A stretch of DNA of 25,232 nucleotides from Candidatus Corynebacterium faecipullorum (GTDB lineage: Bacteria > Actinomycetota > Actinomycetes > Mycobacteriales > Mycobacteriaceae), in the NCBI GenBank assembly GCA_019114925.1, contig DXEO01000093.1, positions 1-25,232 of the forward strand. The letters run 5' to 3'. The translations under genes were made by a program, and so were the position numbers. The notes beneath the pieces are model-generated. The model ran no database searches. It was not told the DNA's origin and worked only from the letters and a program-made list of their open reading frames with translations. This document shows positions 22,954 to 25,232 of this stretch, piece after piece; within the stretch, counting starts at the first letter, position 1; each line of letters starts with the position of its first letter.

Positions 22954-24330
22954 ATGACTTCCGCACAGCATTTTGATCTCGTCATCATTGGCACCGGCTC
23001 GGGAAATTCAATCCCCTCCCCTGAGTTCGACGATAAATCCATCGCCATCATAGAAAAGGGAACCTTCGGCGGAACCTGTCTCAACGTGGGCTGCATCCCA
23101 ACGAAGATGTACGTCTACGCTGCCGACGTTGCCCTTGCCGCGCGCGAGGCAACCCGTCTTGGGCTCAGCGCCTACGTGGATGCCGTGGATTGGGAGGGCA
23201 TTGTTAAGCGCGTCTTCCACAACCGCATTGATCAGATTGCCCGCGGCGGCGAAGAATACCGCCGCGGCGAGGAAACGCCCAATATTACAGTCTTTGATCA
23301 GCACGCACGGTTCATCGGACCGAAAACCCTGCAGGCCGGCGATGACATCATCACTGGTGACAACATTGTTATCGCTACCGGTTCACGCCCTGTGCTGCCT
23401 GAACCCTATGCCAGCTCTTCCGTGCCGGTCCACACCAACGAGGACATCATGCGGCTTGAGAAACAGCCGCGCAGCCTCATCGTGGTCGGTGGTGGCTACA
23501 TCGCCATGGAGTTTGCACACGTCTTCGACGGTCTGGGCACCGAAGTAACCGTGGTCAACCGCTCGGAGAAGTTCCTCCGCTTCCTCGACGAGGACTTAAG
23601 CTCCCGCTTCAACGACATCGCACGCGAGCGTTTCCATGTTCGAATTGGAACCGCCACAGCACTAGAAGAAACCGAAAACGGTGTTCGCCTGACGTTGGAT
23701 AGCGGTGATGTCGTGGAGGCAGAAGCCATCCTCGTTGCCACCGGACGCCAACCCAACGGCGACCAGATGGATCTATCTACCAGCGGCATTGAAATGCACG
23801 AGGACGGGCGCATCAAGGTTGATGAGTTTGGCCGCACGACTTGTGAGGGTGTGTGGGCGCTCGGTGATGTTTCTTCTCCTTATATGCTCAAGCACGTAGC
23901 TAATGCGGAGCAACGGGCGGTACAGCACAATCTGCTACACCCCGAGGATCTCCGCCCCATGCCACATGAGCACGTCCCCGCCGCTGTCTTCACCCACCCG
24001 CAAATTGCGACGGTGGGCCTTACTGAGGAGCAAGCCCGCGAAGAGGGCTTTGACGTCACGGTGAAGGTTCAAAACTTTGGCGACGTTGCCTATGGCTGGG
24101 CCATGGAGGACTCGACGGGTATTTGCAAGCTCGTGGCTGATCGGGCCACCGGCAAGCTCCTCGGCGCCCACCTGATGGGCCCACAGGCGTCCACGCTTAT
24201 CCAGCAGTTGATCACTGCGATGACCTATGAGCTTGATATGCGCGAGTTTGCCCGCTCTCAATATTGGATCCACCCGGCGCTGCCAGAAGTAGTGGAAAAC
24301 GCAGTTTTGGGACTAGAGTGGCAGGAGTAA
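22954..24330 (+). CDS. mtr: Mycothione reductase
   Basis: An FAD/NADPH disulfide reductase that regenerates mycothiol, the actinobacterial thiol buffer, from mycothione. The 458-residue protein has the FAD motif GTGSGNS (13-19) and the redox pair in GGTCLNVGCIPTK (C42, C47). The NADPH loop is VVGGGYIAMEFAH, a second FAD loop is WALGDVSSPYMLKHVA, and the C-terminal His-Glu dyad is in HPALPEVVE. The N-terminal GTGSGNS rather than GAGPGG distinguishes it from lipoamide dehydrogenase. The order mqo, hydrolase, mtr is conserved with mycobacteria. The start at 22954 is chosen from the leaderless promoter. Confidence 0.95.
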   Translation: MTSAQHFDLVIIGTGSGNSIPSPEFDDKSIAIIEKGTFGGTCLNVGCIPTKMYVYAADVALAAREATRLGLSAYVDAVDWEGIVKRVFHNRIDQIARGGEEYRRGEETPNITVFDQHARFIGPKTLQAGDDIITGDNIVIATGSRPVLPEPYASSSVPVHTNEDIMRLEKQPRSLIVVGGGYIAMEFAHVFDGLGTEVTVVNRSEKFLRFLDEDLSSRFNDIARERFHVRIGTATALEETENGVRLTLDSGDVVEAEAILVATGRQPNGDQMDLSTSGIEMHEDGRIKVDEFGRTTCEGVWALGDVSSPYMLKHVANAEQRAVQHNLLHPEDLRPMPHEHVPAAVFTHPQIATVGLTEEQAREEGFDVTVKVQNFGDVAYGWAMEDSTGICKLVADRATGKLLGAHLMGPQASTLIQQLITAMTYELDMREFARSQYWIHPALPEVVENAVLGLEWQE

Positions 24331-24346
24331 AAGTTACATTTCAAAG

Positions 24347-24362
24347 TGTGATGTTTTTCATA
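24347..24362. promoter_or_regulatory. GlxR/Crp-type operator candidate
   Basis: TGTGATGTTTTTCATA matches the corynebacterial GlxR consensus TGTGA-N6-TCACA at 9 of 10 fixed positions. It lies 17 bp after the mtr stop and about 180 bp upstream of the candidate secreted-protein promoter, so it could regulate that locus from a distance or another promoter nearer to it. Confidence 0.45.
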
Positions 24363-24528
24363 TTTCCGTCGAATTAAATTCGTTAAACCGCTGGATACCA
24401 CTACAGGCAAGACTTTACATCACTAACATCTGCCAGCAACCTTTCAGAATTTCACCCATTTCGGGGGTGGTAGACCTTGGGACTTAAAAGAAGGCTAAAA
24501 CTGACGTGCATTTTGCCTGACCGTTCGC

Positions 24529-24534
24529 TACTTT
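24529..24534 (+). promoter_or_regulatory. Candidate -10 box for the secreted-protein operon
   Basis: TACTTT, predicting a transcript start at about 24541 (G) and a 129-base 5' UTR. The overlapping TAGTTA at 24534-24539 is an alternative. No consensus -35 is evident. Confidence 0.4.
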
Positions 24535-24542
24535 AGTTAAGG

Positions 24543-24580
24543 ACACCGGAAAGAGCCGGTAGCTTCTACCGACTCGGTGT
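24543..24580 (+). other. Stable hairpin at the predicted 5' end of the secreted-protein mRNA
   Basis: Outer stem ACACCG/CGGTGT (24543-24548/24575-24580) encloses an inner perfect stem CGGTAG/CTACCG (24557-24562/24566-24571) with a 3-base loop. GTTTT follows at 24581. It could stabilise the 5' end of the mRNA, act as an attenuator, or terminate transcription entering from mtr. Confidence 0.55.
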
Positions 24581-24669
24581 GTTTTGGGGATACCAAACTA
24601 ATCCCTATCCCTGTAAATCAAGGCCTTCCGTCTCGGGGTCTTGCACGTACGACACTAAGGACTTTTGAT

Positions 24670-25038
24670 ATGCGTATCCGCAATGCAGCCATCGCCGGCG
24701 CTACTGCTCTCGCTGTTGCCTTCGGCGGCTCCACCGTCGCTTTCGCTGAGGAGGGCAACGGCCCCTCCGCTTCCCTGTCTTCCAAGATCGGTGACACCTG
24801 GTTCAACAAGGGCGAGGACGACAACAAGACCACCGAGGCTGACGGCCGCGCCATCTTCGGCTCCTCCAAGCACGAGAACTGCGACCCTAACGAGACCGAG
24901 GAAGAGTGCACCACTTTCGGCGATCAGCCGACCTGGGCCAAGGCTTTCTACGGCCTGGGCATCGCTAGCGCCATCGCTTCCGTAGCTGGCTTCATCGGCG
25001 TTGTGTACAACTTCTTAGTCCACGGCCCGTCCTTCTAA
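24670..25038 (+). CDS. Small secreted or membrane-anchored protein of unknown function
   Basis: 122 residues. Residues 1-26 form a Sec signal peptide (MRIRNAAIAGATALAVAFGG, then STVAFA before a likely cleavage). The mature part is acidic and asparagine/threonine-rich, with two cysteines nine residues apart (C71, C80) that could form a disulfide. The C-terminus, about 92-117, is a hydrophobic segment (AFYGLGIASAIASVAGFIGV) able to span or insert into a membrane. Codon use is almost entirely the preferred set, implying strong expression. The ATG at 24670 is supported by AAGGA nine bases upstream and by the signal peptide. It is paralogous to the next gene (shared signal peptide and a similar LSSKIGD/LSSAIGE segment). 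I do not recognise a named family; a corynebacterial cell-envelope protein is an inference. Confidence 0.8.
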   Translation: MRIRNAAIAGATALAVAFGGSTVAFAEEGNGPSASLSSKIGDTWFNKGEDDNKTTEADGRAIFGSSKHENCDPNETEEECTTFGDQPTWAKAFYGLGIASAIASVAGFIGVVYNFLVHGPSF

Positions 25039-25079
25039 GACGTCTCCCCTACAACACTTTTCCGAAAGGTTTAAATTTC

Positions 25080-25232
25080 ATGCGTAACTTCCGCACCGCC
25101 GCCGTTGCCGCTGCAACCGCTGCTTCCGTTGCTTTCGCTGGCACCTCCGTTGCTTTCGCCGCAGAGAACGAGGACTCCACTTTTTCCCAGCTGTCCTCCG
25201 CAATCGGCGAGGCCAACAAGGATGAGTCCGAC
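25080..25232 (+). CDS. Paralogous small secreted protein, N-terminal part (cut by window edge)
   Basis: The first 51 codons are visible: a signal peptide MRNFRTAAVAAATAASVAFA with a VAFA-A-type cleavage region, then acidic mature sequence containing FSQLSSAIGEANKDESD. It resembles the preceding protein in the signal peptide end (VAFA) and the SS-IG segment. AAAGG lies about 10 bases upstream, and the 41-bp gap without a terminator indicates co-transcription. The rest lies beyond the window. Confidence 0.75.
   Translation, partial: MRNFRTAAVAAATAASVAFAGTSVAFAAENEDSTFSQLSSAIGEANKDESD

Larger units (their letters stand above)
24331..24669 (+). other. 339-bp upstream region of the secreted-protein locus
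   Basis: AT-rich compared with the flanking genes. It contains a GlxR-like palindrome near its left end, a candidate promoter at 24529-24534, a stable hairpin at 24543-24580 and a Shine-Dalgarno AAGGA at 24656-24660. There is no convincing terminator directly after mtr and no further gene. Confidence 0.6.

Overview
The window looks like a chromosomal core region of a Corynebacterium species. Evidence is the high-GC coding bias, the mycothiol enzyme mycothione reductase, a PptT-type phosphopantetheinyl transferase, malate:quinone oxidoreductase, frequent GTG starts, and a gene order that largely parallels the rpsO-ribF-truB-pptT-pptH, dinF-nrnA-rbfA-infB-ylxR-nusA-rimP, proS and mqo-hydrolase-mtr segments of Mycobacterium tuberculosis. 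The species cannot be named from this sequence alone. I see no insertion sequence, prophage, CRISPR array, tRNA or rRNA.

Layout. 1-2135 (minus): the 5' part of rpsO, a nucleoside hydrolase and ribF. 2173-3066 (plus): truB. 3076-12314 (minus): a long translation/RNA run in transcription order rimP, nusA, ylxR, infB, rbfA, nrnA, dinF-like MATE exporter, pptH-like phosphoesterase, pptT. An intrinsic terminator-like hairpin lies between infB and rbfA. 12352-13206 (plus): a DUF4439-type lipoprotein. 13237-15430 (minus): a DoxX-like membrane protein and proS. 15463-16185 (plus): yaaA. 16223-17536 (minus): a GalT-like DUF4921 protein. 17588-19784 (plus): a phzF-selO pair. 20084-21586 (minus): mqo. 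21887-24330 (plus): an alpha/beta hydrolase and mtr. From 24670 to the right edge (plus): two paralogous small secreted proteins, the second cut by the window end.

The most systematic signal is promoter architecture. Eleven genes that begin transcription units have a TANNNT -10 hexamer ending 7-9 bases before the start codon and no Shine-Dalgarno sequence. This predicts leaderless mRNAs, and it corrects three start codons (ribF, the alpha/beta hydrolase, mtr) where an upstream ATG sits inside the -10 box. Four of the units are back-to-back pairs with 32-51 bp (32-46 bp for three) between start codons, so the two promoters of each pair physically overlap.

Other points of interest are the overlapping pptH/pptT pair (opposing activities on carrier-protein phosphopantetheine in mycobacteria), the structured region between selO and mqo, and the terminal secreted-protein locus with a long hairpin-led 5' UTR and a GlxR-like site. 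No wholly new defence or mobile system was found; most of the window is conserved housekeeping DNA.
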